Source: CALITV01 sp964415795 | GTDB taxonomy: Bacteria; UBP6; UBA1177; JAKLFG01 | Assembly: GCA_964415795.1 (NCBI GenBank) | Contig: CAYQBN010000003.1 | Span: forward strand, 1 to 64,000 | Reading direction: 5' to 3' | Length of the DNA: 64,000 nucleotides | Part shown: positions 52,701 through 61,648 of the stretch, piece after piece | Position numbering within the stretch: the first letter of the stretch is position 1 | How the letters are laid out: each line of letters starts with the position of its first letter | Position numbers and translations under genes: made by a program | Notes under the pieces: model-generated | The model's input: only the letters and a program-made list of their open reading frames with translations | Told to the model about the DNA's origin: nothing | Database searches by the model: none

Positions 52701-55700
52701 GGAGACGAGGTGCGGTGCGATAACGCCGACAACAACTGTGATGGTGTTGTGGACAACCTTGTTTCGTCGGCGCGGGTGGACTGCCCTGTTCAAACGGGCG
52801 TCTGTGCCGGTGCGAAGCGGCGCTGCGTCTCCGGGGTATGGCAGGAGTGTGATGCGACTACTTACCTCGAGAACAACGCCGCATACGAAGAGGGTACCGA
52901 AACGAAGTGCGACAACCTCGACAACAACTGTGACGGCTTCACCGATGTCATTCCCGCCGAGTTCCGTCCCGACTGCGAAAAGACGCTCGGCGTTTGTTTA
53001 GGCGCAAAGCAGTTGTGCGTGGACGGTCAGTGGAAGGTCTGTACCGCAAACGACTACCTCAACCACCATCCCGCCTATGACGATGTCAACGAACTCAAAT
53101 GCGACAGCCTCGACAACAATTGTGACGGCACCGTTGACAATGTGGTGGATGCCTACCGGCTTCCCTGCGCCAAGCAGTACGGTGTGTGCGCCGGCTCGCT
53201 CCGCCGCTGTGTGAACGGCGCATGGGCGGTTTGCACCAACGACGACTATCTCTACCACGACCCGCGCTACCAGACCGGCGACGAGACGCTCTGCGATGCC
53301 GCTGACAACAACTGTGACGGGCAAGTGGACAACATCCCCTTCAGCCTGCGGCTCAACTGCCAGAATCAACAGGGGGTGTGTGCCGGCGCGAAGCAGTCGT
53401 GCGTAAACGGCCAGTGGCAGGCGTGTACCACGACCGATTACGCGTCGTACAGCATGTACTATGAATCTCCCAGTGAAACGCTCTGCGACAGCCGCGACAA
53501 CGACTGTAACGGACAGGTGGACGATATTCCTCTCGCGAACCGGGCGCTCTGTGCCAATCAGAATGGTGTCTGTGCCGGCTCGCGGAAACGGTGCGAATCG
53601 GGCGCATGGCTTCAGTGCACCACCGATGACTATGCCGCGAACAGCCCCTTCTACAGCGCCTTCGGCGAGACCGGGGCTCAGTGCGACGCGCTCGACAACG
53701 ACTGCAATGGAACGGTGGACGACATCCCGTTCAGCGAACGGCAACTGTGTGAGAAACAGCAGGGGGTCTGCGCTGGAGCGCGCAAGCGGTGCGTGAGCGG
53801 CGATTGGGCGACGTGCACCGCCGAAGATTATGCGGCGGGAGGTGCCGAGGGTGTGTACTATCAAGCGACCGAATCGCTCTGCGACAACCGTGACAACGAT
53901 TGTGACGGACAAGTGGACGAAATGGTCAACAAACAGAACGACATCAATAACTGCGGCGGATGTGGGATCATTTGTTACGGCTCAAATCACAAGGTGCCTC
54001 TATGTGTAAATGGTACCTGCAGTCTCGGTGGGTGTGAGCCGGGCTGGTACGACCTCGACGGTGACCCGAGCGACTGCGAGTATGCCTGCACGGTCACCAA
54101 TAATGGTGTCGAAGCCTGCGATGGCAAAGACAACGACTGTGACGGACAGGTCGACGAAGGACTCACGCGTCCGCTCTGCGACAATCAGAACGGCGTCTGC
54201 GCCGGAGCGCGGAAAACTTGCGGTGGTGCGAGCGGCTGGCTTCCCTGCGGCTCGAACGAGTATGCCGAGAACAGTACCTACTATCAGGCAGGTCAAGAGT
54301 CGTCGTGCGACGGGCGCGACAACGATTGTGATGGTGTTAGTGACGATAATCTTACTCCCTTCGCACCGCTCTGCGCCAATCAGAATGGTGTGTGCTACGG
54401 TGCCAAGAGCTCCTGCGGCGGCGCGAGCGGCTGGCTTCCCTGCGGCACCGCCGAGTACCTTGCGAACAACAGTCGCTACGAGGCAACGGAGACGAAGTGC
54501 GACGCACTCGACAACGACTGCGACACCCAAGTGGACGAACCCTTCGCGTCACAGCTCTACACCATTTGCTATGCCGGAGTAGGGGAGTGTCTCCGCGCCG
54601 GCGTCTATGTATGTAACGGCACGGGGGCGGGAGTCGAGTGTAGCGCAGTCCCGGGCACACCGCCCGAGAACCCGGAGGTAAGTTGCGATGGCCTCGATAA
54701 CAACTGCGACGGGAGCACCGACGAGGTGTACCTCCGCGTAGGCGGCGTCTGTTCGAACACGAGCGGATGTAATGCCGAAGATCCGGTGTGCTGTAAGAAC
54801 GATGTCTGCTACGAAGGGGTCGGGGTGTGTCGCAACGCCGGCATCTATGTCTGCGCCGGCGCCGGAGTGACCTGCGACGCGACGCCAGGTCTTCCCACCG
54901 AAACGCCGCAGGAACTCACCTGTGACAACCTCGACAACGATTGCGACGGGACCGCCGACGATCCGTGGACGCGGGTCGGAGGTGTCTGCGCCAACACCGA
55001 TGGCTGTGAGCCGGGAGATGTGGTCTGTTGTAAGAACGATGTCTGCTATGCCGGCTATGGGCTCTGCCAGCGTGCTGGGTTCTATGTGTGTGACGGAATG
55101 AACGGCGTCGCCTGTAACGCCGTCCCCGCGGCACCGGAGGAAGAGGTTTGCAACTATCTCGACGACAACTGTGATGGAACGGCGGATGAACCGTTCAAGA
55201 ACGCCGAAGGGAAGTATGCGGCTCACACGGCATGCGGTAACTGTTCGACCGACTGCACCGAGATTTACAATAAACCGCACGCCTACGGCGAGTGCGATGC
55301 GACCGGTGATCCGCTCTGCGTGATGCGGTGCGATCCGGGATACTTCGACCTTAACGGCGTCCCTGATGACGGATGCGAATTCCTGCTCGACACGACGGCG
55401 ATATTCGTCGGCAAGACAAGCACGAACGCCGCAGACGACGCGGGATGCGGTTTCGGCCCCTTTGGCACCGGTGCCGGCAATTACCCGTGTGCCTCGATCA
55501 CCTATGGCATCTCCCGTGCTCAGGCGACGGGGCGCACCAAGGTCATCGTGGCCGACGCCCAGTATGACGAAACGGTCAACCTCGTGAACGGCATCTCGCT
55601 CTACGGTGGCTATCGTTTCGACAACTGGGAACGGCACCTCTCTTCGACGATGACCATCATCCGCGGGACGACAGCGGTCGGCACGCACAAAAAGACGGTC

Positions 55701-56921
55701 ACCGCGATTGGGCTCACGCAGGCCACGGTGCTCGAAGGCTTCGTTATCTACGGACCGGTCAATTATGCGGCAGGAGGCAACTCCTATGCTCTTTACATCC
55801 GGGACACCGGCTCGGTGCTCACGGTGCGCAACAACCTTATCTATGGCGGTTATGGCGGTCCGGGAGCGGCCGGCGCGAAGGGCGCCGACGGCGATAACGG
55901 GGTGCCGGGGAATGCAGGACAGAACACGATAGAGACAGATGTTTACCAGCTTTCCCAGTGCCAGTTGCTCCCGCAAGTTCCCGGTAATCAGGGGGCCCCT
56001 GGCGACGGGGGCGCGAAAATCTGCGGTGGCGTCAATGTGAGCGGTGGTTCGGGCGCCGGCGCGGCCTGTCCGTCGAACAACAATCAACAGTCTTCCGGAA
56101 GCGCCGGCAATAACGGTGGTGTGGGCGGTGGTGCCGCCGGTGCAGGCGGTGCCGGCGGTTATGACCGCTATACGACCAATTGCGGCACCTTTTACAGCGG
56201 TGGCTTCTCGGCAACCGCCAGTCCCGGCGCTAACGGCGGGGATGGTTCACATGCCGCGGCGGTTTCGGGATGTACTTCACCGGCTGGTTCGGTGTCGAGC
56301 GGTGAATGGGGCGGCCCATCAGCCGCGAACGGCAACAACGGGACCCACGGCGGCGGCGGTGGCGGCGGCGGCGCCGGTGGGGGGGCAGATGTAAGCTACA
56401 ACTGCTCGGGAACCGACGATGCGCTCGGCGGCTCGGGCGGCGGCGGCGGATCGGGTGCTTGCGGTGGCTCGGGCGGCGGCGGCGGTGGTGCCGGCGGCGG
56501 ATCATTCGGCATCTTCATCACCTTTACCTCGCCGACCTCGAACTATCCGGTGATACAGAACAACTCGGTCTACGGCGGTAGCGGCGGCAACGGCGGCAAC
56601 GGCGGCAACGGTGGTGTTGGCGGTGTCGGCGGTAACGGAGGCGCTCGCGGTGAGGTCGCTGGTCAGTGGGGGTTCGCGATGGGACAAGGCGGTGCCGGCG
56701 GTAAAGGCGGCAATGGTGGCCATGGCGGCGGCGGTGGTGGCGGATGCGGCGGTGTCTCGTATGGTATCTTTATTCACAACAACCAGACCACGCCGGCTTA
56801 TGGAGCCAATATCATTACCGTTGGCTCAGGCGGCACTGGTGGTGCCGGGGGCCTCTCGCTCAACGCTGGGAGTTCGGGCGGGAACGGTTCGAGCGGCACT
56901 GCGGCAGCGACTAACTACTGA
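49782..56921 (+). CDS. Giant lipoprotein: acidic linker, 24 MopE-like Cys/Asp repeats, beta-helix and Gly-rich C-terminus
   Basis: A 2379-residue predicted surface lipoprotein. Signal peptide with lipobox TMTG-C22; acidic spacer about 40-125; Cys-rich modules about 130-280. From residue 284 to about 1803 there are 24 units opening with C(D/N)xxDN(N/D)C(D/N)G, most about 63 residues long with a second half of the form CxNQxGVCAGSxxRCxxGxWxxCTxxDYxxHxxxY. This is the MopE-like repeat, linked in other bacteria to metal-ion binding. Residues about 1870-2020 (LYGGYRFDNWERHL, VLEGFVIYG) match right-handed beta-helix/DUF1565-type proteins, and about 2020-2379 are Gly-rich with Asn/Ser. No enzyme motif. 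ATG 49782 follows GGAGG by five bases. Surface adhesion or matrix function is inferred only. Confidence 0.92.
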   Translation: MKRQTIVQVAFGVAVLLTMTGCEDLFFGHASKNKLIDLRDHDVVSDGDVLEDDGDGIFPEGEEKSDLTEMEFDFDMLPDIDVPTDEDIAEADVSGETESDEDVPADAEVSFDADEVVEGETDADVLLDDGDMLLCEKNSDCNDDIVCTIDVCEFGQCRHIVDHSVCLGGKTCDPAVGCVASDDRLCKACDTSADCAVEGDLCGKVGLDTLCLVPCEYEGLCPAGFVCAPVTDNEGSTLGTACVPDSGVCCLDLDGDDAGIGVQCTAYDCDENDETIHEGALEICDNRDNNCDTQIDEPWPLRGTPCYDGIGQCQDSGTYICNPADPLGDLVCTAKAKDPQPEICDGLDNDCNGQTDNHPDGLWDDKGTLCETGVGQCRRTGAKVCDPDNPTGPTICSAPVVDPQPELCNGLDDDCDEVVDNNLTPNPCPKQEGVCAGSERVCMGELGWSLCGPTEYGPFFEPTEQTCDGMDNDCDGQADNIPVGIRPLCPNQYGVCLGAVKSCDSNTGNWLDCTAAEYGPLYEEGKETLCDGKDNNCDGAVDNIAYEDRPYCPKQAGVCAGSRTICENGAPKECTAAEYFDHNNQYQVTETKCDGLDNDCDGTTDNVVPSAAELCENQTGVCLGAVKRCVDGAFVPCTAEDYLLHDAAYQDGVESACDGKDNNCDGLNDNITEENRQPCAKQEGVCAGSKKTCVGGAWVECTDQTYLNHNNAYQVGDETLCDNLDNNCNGTVDDIAASLRPLCENQTGACAGAMRRCIAGQWQTACTAAEYLEANAAYESGEETKCDGIDNNCDGTTDNIAFEDRPLCTKQEGVCVGARQTCSGGQWVDCGDNDYLNHNAAYEGGAFEIKCDGLDNNCDGETDNLDAALRLPCENQNGVCAGSLRRCLNGVWLSCTADDYRAHSPVYEEAGETKCDGLDNDCDTLVDNILAGYREPCDLQQGVCAGSSKVCANGAWQPCTYTDYLNHSALYDEGDEVRCDNADNNCDGVVDNLVSSARVDCPVQTGVCAGAKRRCVSGVWQECDATTYLENNAAYEEGTETKCDNLDNNCDGFTDVIPAEFRPDCEKTLGVCLGAKQLCVDGQWKVCTANDYLNHHPAYDDVNELKCDSLDNNCDGTVDNVVDAYRLPCAKQYGVCAGSLRRCVNGAWAVCTNDDYLYHDPRYQTGDETLCDAADNNCDGQVDNIPFSLRLNCQNQQGVCAGAKQSCVNGQWQACTTTDYASYSMYYESPSETLCDSRDNDCNGQVDDIPLANRALCANQNGVCAGSRKRCESGAWLQCTTDDYAANSPFYSAFGETGAQCDALDNDCNGTVDDIPFSERQLCEKQQGVCAGARKRCVSGDWATCTAEDYAAGGAEGVYYQATESLCDNRDNDCDGQVDEMVNKQNDINNCGGCGIICYGSNHKVPLCVNGTCSLGGCEPGWYDLDGDPSDCEYACTVTNNGVEACDGKDNDCDGQVDEGLTRPLCDNQNGVCAGARKTCGGASGWLPCGSNEYAENSTYYQAGQESSCDGRDNDCDGVSDDNLTPFAPLCANQNGVCYGAKSSCGGASGWLPCGTAEYLANNSRYEATETKCDALDNDCDTQVDEPFASQLYTICYAGVGECLRAGVYVCNGTGAGVECSAVPGTPPENPEVSCDGLDNNCDGSTDEVYLRVGGVCSNTSGCNAEDPVCCKNDVCYEGVGVCRNAGIYVCAGAGVTCDATPGLPTETPQELTCDNLDNDCDGTADDPWTRVGGVCANTDGCEPGDVVCCKNDVCYAGYGLCQRAGFYVCDGMNGVACNAVPAAPEEEVCNYLDDNCDGTADEPFKNAEGKYAAHTACGNCSTDCTEIYNKPHAYGECDATGDPLCVMRCDPGYFDLNGVPDDGCEFLLDTTAIFVGKTSTNAADDAGCGFGPFGTGAGNYPCASITYGISRAQATGRTKVIVADAQYDETVNLVNGISLYGGYRFDNWERHLSSTMTIIRGTTAVGTHKKTVTAIGLTQATVLEGFVIYGPVNYAAGGNSYALYIRDTGSVLTVRNNLIYGGYGGPGAAGAKGADGDNGVPGNAGQNTIETDVYQLSQCQLLPQVPGNQGAPGDGGAKICGGVNVSGGSGAGAACPSNNNQQSSGSAGNNGGVGGGAAGAGGAGGYDRYTTNCGTFYSGGFSATASPGANGGDGSHAAAVSGCTSPAGSVSSGEWGGPSAANGNNGTHGGGGGGGGAGGGADVSYNCSGTDDALGGSGGGGGSGACGGSGGGGGGAGGGSFGIFITFTSPTSNYPVIQNNSVYGGSGGNGGNGGNGGVGGVGGNGGARGEVAGQWGFAMGQGGAGGKGGNGGHGGGGGGGCGGVSYGIFIHNNQTTPAYGANIITVGSGGTGGAGGLSLNAGSSGGNGSSGTAAATNY
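50631..55191 (+). repeat. 24 in-frame MopE-like repeat units
   Basis: Each unit begins at a Cys of CDGxDNDCDG-type; first at 50631, last at 55149. The central units are about 190 bases; units 18 and 22-23 are longer with extra Cys, and the first three and last four differ in their second halves (GTPCYDGIGQC, GVCSNTSGC). Substitutions are spread through the units, indicating an old array rather than recent expansion. Confidence 0.95.
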
Positions 56922-56935
56922 ATAAAGGGGTCACC

Positions 56936-57772
56936 GTGACTCGAATCCTGCTTTTCCTCATATCGTTCCCGGGGATCAGTCGTTTGTATGGCCGTTTCGT
57001 TCGCTTGGAACGACCCCAATGGCTTGCCCGATGGATCATCCGGTCGTTCGCGCGACACTATCGCATCTCTATGGACGGGTTCAAAGGTGTTATTGACGAT
57101 TATCCCTCGCTTTCCTCGTTCTTCGTCCGCCCGCTTGATCCGGAAAAACGGCCCCTCGTGGGTGATCCTGCACACCTCCTTGCTCCCGCCGACAGCATTC
57201 TCTCGATATGCGAAACGGTCACCGATGACCGTGCCACTCAGGTGAAAGGACGCACCTATCGTCTTTCGGAACTGGTCGGAGAGCCTCTTGACCTCTCGAC
57301 ACCGTGGCGCGTCGCGCTCTTCTATCTTTCGCCGCGCGATTATCATCGCTTTCACTTTCCTCTGGATACGAGAGTCGTCGCCGCGCGGCGCGATGGCGGG
57401 CGTCTCTACCCGGTCAACGACCTCGCGGTTCCCCGCGTTCCCAACCTCTTCGTTCGTAACGAACGGGTAACCCTCAAATGTCTCACTGCGGGGCGGCTCT
57501 GGTATTATGTCGCCGTCGGAGCGACCTTCGTGGGAAGCATCGAAACGGTGGCGGGGAACATCTCCGAAAAGAAACGCTGGGTTCCGGTAGACCTCGATTT
57601 TCCACAATTGTGCGAAGCGGGACGATTCAATATGGGGTCCACCATCATTCTAGTGGTACCGACGAGCTTGGCCGGCGAACCGCTCACCGCCGAAGGGGCG
57701 AAGGTCAAGGTCGGAGACCCCGTCTGGCCTCGTCAAGGCCACGCCGATCCTTCTCGCGGAAAGAGAGGGTGA
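56936..57772 (+). CDS. psd: Phosphatidylserine decarboxylase
   Basis: Makes phosphatidylethanolamine from phosphatidylserine at the inner membrane. A 278-residue proenzyme with the PSD hallmarks: YPSLSSFFVRPLDPEKRP, SPRDYHRFHFPLD and VPNLFVRNERV. Self-cleavage to generate the pyruvoyl group should occur at G234-S235 in FNMGSTIIL; the usual LGST is MGST here. The GTG start at 56936 follows AGGGG and lies 14 bases after the giant lipoprotein stop, so the two are probably co-transcribed. Confidence 0.95.
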   Translation: MTRILLFLISFPGISRLYGRFVRLERPQWLARWIIRSFARHYRISMDGFKGVIDDYPSLSSFFVRPLDPEKRPLVGDPAHLLAPADSILSICETVTDDRATQVKGRTYRLSELVGEPLDLSTPWRVALFYLSPRDYHRFHFPLDTRVVAARRDGGRLYPVNDLAVPRVPNLFVRNERVTLKCLTAGRLWYYVAVGATFVGSIETVAGNISEKKRWVPVDLDFPQLCEAGRFNMGSTIILVVPTSLAGEPLTAEGAKVKVGDPVWPRQGHADPSRGKRG

Positions 57773-57775
57773 GAG

Positions 57776-58708
57776 ATGCGCCCCGGTGATGCCCAAAGGA
57801 TGAGGCGCTATCTCGATTTCATAAAGATAGAGAAGCGCCTTTCGAAGAACAGCGTCGTCGCCTATGAGCATGACTTGTCCCAGTTCCTCTCGTGGCTCGA
57901 GAAAAGGGATAGGGACATACCATCTCTTGAGCCTCTTCTGCTCACCGAGTATCTGGTCGAGATCTCGAAGGACCTCGAACTGAAAGATCGCTCATTGGCG
58001 CGGAAGATATCGGCTATTCGTGGTTTTTTAAAGTTCATTCTTGATCGGGAAGGATTCGGCAGCAATCTCATTGCTGCAATGGAACCGGTAAAACTGGCAC
58101 GCAATCTGCCGGTATTCCTGTCACCCGAGGAGATGCGAGCGCTCCTTGACGCGATAGACACCAGCGACGCACAAGGATTCCGCGATCGAACAATGTTCGA
58201 ACTCTTCTATTCATCAGGACTCCGGGTTTCGGAACTTGTCAACCTAAAAGTGGGTGACATCATTCCGCAGGAGCACCTCATCCGCGTCTTCGGCAAAGGG
58301 TCAAAAGAGCGCGTCGTACCCTACAGTGACGATGCAGCACGTTACCTCGAACCCTATCTCCAACGGGTCCGCCATACCCTCATGAAGCCGGGAGCTTGGA
58401 ACGACATCCTGTTCCTCAACAAGAACGGCAAGAAGTTCACTCGTCAAGGCGTATGGAAGAAACTCAAGGAATATGCGAAGCGTGCCGGCATCGAGAAAGA
58501 TATCTCTCCTCATAAGTTGCGCCATACCTTCGCGACCCACCTGCTCGAGGGCGGCGCCGATCTTCGCTCGCTCCAAATGCTCCTTGGACACGCAAGCATC
58601 AACACGACCGAGATCTATACGCATGTCGAGCAGCAGCATATCAGAGAAGAATTCCGTAAACTTCACCCTCGCAAAAAACTTCGTTCAGGAGGAACCAATG
58701 GGACATGA
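57776..58708 (+). CDS. xerD: Site-specific tyrosine recombinase, XerC/XerD type
   Basis: A 310-residue recombinase that resolves chromosome dimers. The N-terminal SAM-like domain (YLDFIKIEKRLSKNSVVAYEHDLSQFL) is followed by the catalytic domain with all six residues: R150 (SGLRVSE), K174 (GKGSKE), H246 and R249 (SPHKLRHTFATH), H272 (LLGHASI) and Y281 (TEIYTHV). Overall form matches housekeeping Xer rather than phage integrases, and no integron or phage gene is near. It begins three bases after psd and overlaps the M50 gene by 11 bases. XerC and XerD cannot be told apart here. Confidence 0.93.
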   Translation: MRPGDAQRMRRYLDFIKIEKRLSKNSVVAYEHDLSQFLSWLEKRDRDIPSLEPLLLTEYLVEISKDLELKDRSLARKISAIRGFLKFILDREGFGSNLIAAMEPVKLARNLPVFLSPEEMRALLDAIDTSDAQGFRDRTMFELFYSSGLRVSELVNLKVGDIIPQEHLIRVFGKGSKERVVPYSDDAARYLEPYLQRVRHTLMKPGAWNDILFLNKNGKKFTRQGVWKKLKEYAKRAGIEKDISPHKLRHTFATHLLEGGADLRSLQMLLGHASINTTEIYTHVEQQHIREEFRKLHPRKKLRSGGTNGT

Positions 58709-59357
58709 CACACTTATGCAAATAGGGATCTGGGCCGTTCCCGTTCTTTTCAGCATCGTCGTTCATGAGGTATCTCACGGCTGGGTCGCCCAGAAATTGG
58801 GTGATAACACCGCGGCGGCAATGGGGCGACTTACGCTCAACCCGATACATCACATAGACATCCTCGGTACGGTGATCCTCCCGCTCATCGGCATCGTCAT
58901 GGGAGGATTCGTCTTCGGCTGGGCAAAGCCGGTGCCGGTCAATCCTTACAACTTCTATCAGCATATCAACATCCGCAAGGGGATGATGTGGGTCGCCCTC
59001 GCAGGCCCCGTTTCCAACCTTATTCTCGCCTTCATCGGCTCGTTTCTTCTCGTGGCGACGCAGTATGTGTTCCCCAGCGAGTTCCTCGTATTCCTCGCCG
59101 GCGCCTTTGTGTGGATAAACATTTACCTCGCCCTGTTCAATCTTGTTCCCATACCGCCGCTCGACGGTTCGAAGATACTCATGGGGATCCTGCCATCTTA
59201 CCGTTTCGATTCATTCTTTCTCAAAATGGAGCGGTTCGGTTTTTTCATTCTCATCGCGCTTCTCATGACCGGTGCATTTTCGTTGCTCCTTATACCGGCG
59301 CGCTGGATATACGCCCTGTTCATCTGGGTGCCGCAAACGCTCTTTTCTCTGCTATAA
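58698..59357 (+). CDS. M50 site-2-protease-family membrane metalloprotease
   Basis: A 219-residue protein with about five or six membrane helices. The zinc motif HEVSH is at residues 23-27 (HExxH) and the third ligand Asp is in PIPPLDGSKIL (the NPDG-type motif). GGFVFGWAKPVPVNPYNF and MMWVALAGPVSNLILAF are the standard elements of the short, PDZ-less bacterial subfamily. It should cut membrane-embedded substrates; the substrate is not known. AGGAGG precedes ATG 58698, which lies inside the end of the xer gene. Confidence 0.93.
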   Translation: MGHDTLMQIGIWAVPVLFSIVVHEVSHGWVAQKLGDNTAAAMGRLTLNPIHHIDILGTVILPLIGIVMGGFVFGWAKPVPVNPYNFYQHINIRKGMMWVALAGPVSNLILAFIGSFLLVATQYVFPSEFLVFLAGAFVWINIYLALFNLVPIPPLDGSKILMGILPSYRFDSFFLKMERFGFFILIALLMTGAFSLLLIPARWIYALFIWVPQTLFSLL

Positions 59358-59373
59358 AGCAAAGGAGGTGACT

Positions 59374-60033
59374 GTGTTTGCTCCAAGCGATTACTTTGAT
59401 CTTTCAAAAAGCGAGTTCTCTGACCTGTTCAATGGGATAGAACAGGTGTGGCAGGTCTTACCTAGGATAAGCGATTACATCAAAGCCGCCCGCCCGCGAC
59501 TCGCCGCATTGGGATACCGTGAGATCGCTCCCGATCTCTGGGTGGGCGAGGGCACGACGATAGCGCCGACCGCCTCAGTAAACGGCCCCGTTATCATCGG
59601 GAAGAATGTCGAGATACGCCACAGTGCTTTTATCCGCGGTAGTGCTGTTATCGGCAACGGGTGTGTTGTCGGCAACTCGTGCGAGATAAAGAATGCGTTC
59701 ATTTTCGACGCCGTGCAGATACCGCACTTCAACTATGTCGGCGACTCGGTGATGGGCTACAAATCGCACATCGGTGCAGGGGTAATACTCTCCAATGTCA
59801 AGTCGGTGCCGGGCAATGTCACTGTCCGAACTCCTGATGGTTTTATCGATACCGGTTTGCGTAAATTCTCGGCAATTATTGGTGACTTTACCGAAGCAGG
59901 ATGTAACGCCGTCTTCAACCCGGGCACGCTCGTTGGGAAGGAATGCATCATTTATCCGCTCACGAGCGTTCGTGGCATCATTCCAGCCCGCACCATCGTC
60001 AAGAACGATGGAAAGATGATGCCGCGGCGCTAG
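59374..60033 (+). CDS. Hexapeptide-repeat (left-handed beta-helix) protein, GlmU C-terminal-like
   Basis: A 219-residue protein. After an N-terminal helical part (ARPRLAALGYREIAPDLWVGEGTTI) comes a left-handed beta-helix with hexad repeats (APTASVNGPVIIGKNVEIRHSAFIRGSAVIGNGCVVGNSCEIKNAF) and loops HFNYVGDSVMGYKSHIGAGVILSNVKS, like the acetyltransferase domain of GlmU and of sugar-nucleotide diphosphorylases. The uridylyltransferase domain is missing. It may acetylate a sugar or act as a scaffold; substrate unknown. GTG 59374 follows AAAGGAGG by five bases. Confidence 0.87.
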   Translation: MFAPSDYFDLSKSEFSDLFNGIEQVWQVLPRISDYIKAARPRLAALGYREIAPDLWVGEGTTIAPTASVNGPVIIGKNVEIRHSAFIRGSAVIGNGCVVGNSCEIKNAFIFDAVQIPHFNYVGDSVMGYKSHIGAGVILSNVKSVPGNVTVRTPDGFIDTGLRKFSAIIGDFTEAGCNAVFNPGTLVGKECIIYPLTSVRGIIPARTIVKNDGKMMPRR

Positions 60034-60047
60034 AGAAGGAGGCAGCG

Positions 60048-61634
60048 ATGAAGAGAGCAGAGGTGTTCGTTTCGGTAGTTATCGTCCTCTTGGGACTCTC
60101 CTGCGAGAAGGGAGCGACCACCGGCGACGGGGACGCAATGGGAGAGCACGATGTGTTGCCGTTCGATAGCGGCGACGACGAGACGACGGATACCGAGAGC
60201 GTTCTTCCCGAAAAAGAAACGGCAGAACCCGATGTCGACAGTGTAACCGATGACGGATCGAGCGACGACGACGAAGTGGCGAGCACCGACGATGCAGAAG
60301 AAGAGAGCGATGAAGATCTTCTGTTGAACGATTCAGCGGAGCCGGACGACGAGGCCATTTCCTTCTGCTTCGAGAAGTCGTGTACGACCCACGACGAGTG
60401 TGATCATCTTTCGGGCGCCTGTGCCGCTTATTTCAATAAGGAGCGCTATGCCTGTGCTTCCGACCTCGAAGAGTTCGGCTACCGGGGAAAAGAGACCTGT
60501 GTTGAGGTGAACTGTGAAAGCGATGCCGATTGCCGGCAGGACCTCGGATATATCTGTCTCGATTTCGGCGCACCATCAGCAGAATTCAACGGCGCCGAGT
60601 CGGCCTGTCTGCGCTCGCTTTCGGGGTTACCCTGTTCCGAAGAGGGTAAGAAAGTCTGTCAATTCGGTAAAGACATCGCGATAACCTGCACGGAAGGCGT
60701 CTGGAAACCCTATTTTTGCGAAGAAGGATCTCATTGTGAAGCGGGCGCCTGTGTCGTCGAAGTTTCTGAGGGAACTGACGAGATTACCGATACTGATGTG
60801 GTGCCGTCGGTCGAGATATGTGACGGCAGCGATAATACCGGAGAAGGAAATATTGACGAAGGCTGCGACGATGACGGCGACGGCTGGTGCGACATCACGG
60901 TGCTCGTCTATGGCCAGCCGCCGATCTGCTCGAAGGGAGTGCTCGATTGTGATGACAATGACCCGAACATCTATCCTGGCTCGGCGATCCATCAGGAGGG
61001 AAAAGATTACGATTGTGACAACCGCAAGGAATACCAAGCCACCATTGTCATCACGGTTGACGACCAACTGGTCGACCTCTGCGTGAACGGCACCATGGTA
61101 CTGCCGCTCGGACCCTACTACGGCAACTGGACCCGGGCCGACACCTACACGGTCGTGATGGAGTCGGGCATGAACGCGGTCGGGGTGCACGGCATCGATA
61201 CCGGCATGGTCATTTCGGCCTTCATGGCGACGATCACGGTGAACGGAAATCTCTACATCACCGACGGCGTCATGCCTCCTGACGATGGCATCGCCTACAC
61301 GCCCGCCGACCCCGAGTGGTTCGGAACCGAATGGCGCTACTTCCCGACGGTGCAGGAAGGTCCGAACGCCGATTGGTGCGACAAGTGGTTCGACGATAGC
61401 GGCTGGGGGCCGGGTATCCGGGCAGGCATGACCGGATCGACGCCCATTGACAAGTGGGGACAACTGGGCGCCTACCCGTGGACAAACACCGTTTGCGGCT
61501 GTTCCCGCTGTCCCTGCGAGTTCCTCCCGTATTATGAGGATGCCATACCGGGCAACGAACCGATGTGGATCTGGGACTACAACCCAACGACGCTCGCCGA
61601 CGCATGGTTGCGGCGCGTCATCACCCTGCCATAG
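60048..61634 (+). CDS. Acidic-linker lipoprotein with MopE-like unit and sugar-binding-like C-terminal domain
   Basis: A 528-residue lipoprotein: lipobox GLS-C19, acidic spacer about 25-105 (DDETTDTESVLPEKETAEPDVDS), Cys-rich modules (CTTHDECDHLSGACAAYFN, CESDADCRQDLGYICLDFG), one MopE-like element (EICDGSDNTGEGNIDEGCDDDGDGWCD near 265-290), and a C-terminal beta-rich domain (about 330-528; NGTMVLPLGPYYGNWTRADTYTV, WFDDSGWGPG, WIWDYNPTTLADAWLRRVITLP) that resembles galactose-binding or GH2-type jelly-roll modules. AAGGAGG precedes ATG 60048. Probable surface protein; no enzyme motif. Confidence 0.85.
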   Translation: MKRAEVFVSVVIVLLGLSCEKGATTGDGDAMGEHDVLPFDSGDDETTDTESVLPEKETAEPDVDSVTDDGSSDDDEVASTDDAEEESDEDLLLNDSAEPDDEAISFCFEKSCTTHDECDHLSGACAAYFNKERYACASDLEEFGYRGKETCVEVNCESDADCRQDLGYICLDFGAPSAEFNGAESACLRSLSGLPCSEEGKKVCQFGKDIAITCTEGVWKPYFCEEGSHCEAGACVVEVSEGTDEITDTDVVPSVEICDGSDNTGEGNIDEGCDDDGDGWCDITVLVYGQPPICSKGVLDCDDNDPNIYPGSAIHQEGKDYDCDNRKEYQATIVITVDDQLVDLCVNGTMVLPLGPYYGNWTRADTYTVVMESGMNAVGVHGIDTGMVISAFMATITVNGNLYITDGVMPPDDGIAYTPADPEWFGTEWRYFPTVQEGPNADWCDKWFDDSGWGPGIRAGMTGSTPIDKWGQLGAYPWTNTVCGCSRCPCEFLPYYEDAIPGNEPMWIWDYNPTTLADAWLRRVITLP

Positions 61635-61648
61635 AAAGGGAGCATGCC

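Noticed and set aside
56936..57772. psd suspected inactive because of MGST instead of LGST
   Set aside because: The Gly-Ser cleavage pair and Thr are intact and the preceding residue varies in the family, so activity is likely.
57776..58708. Xer gene considered as a phage or integron integrase marking a mobile element
   Set aside because: It has housekeeping XerC/D form, sits inside a dense operon, and no attachment-site repeats, phage genes or composition break are seen nearby.
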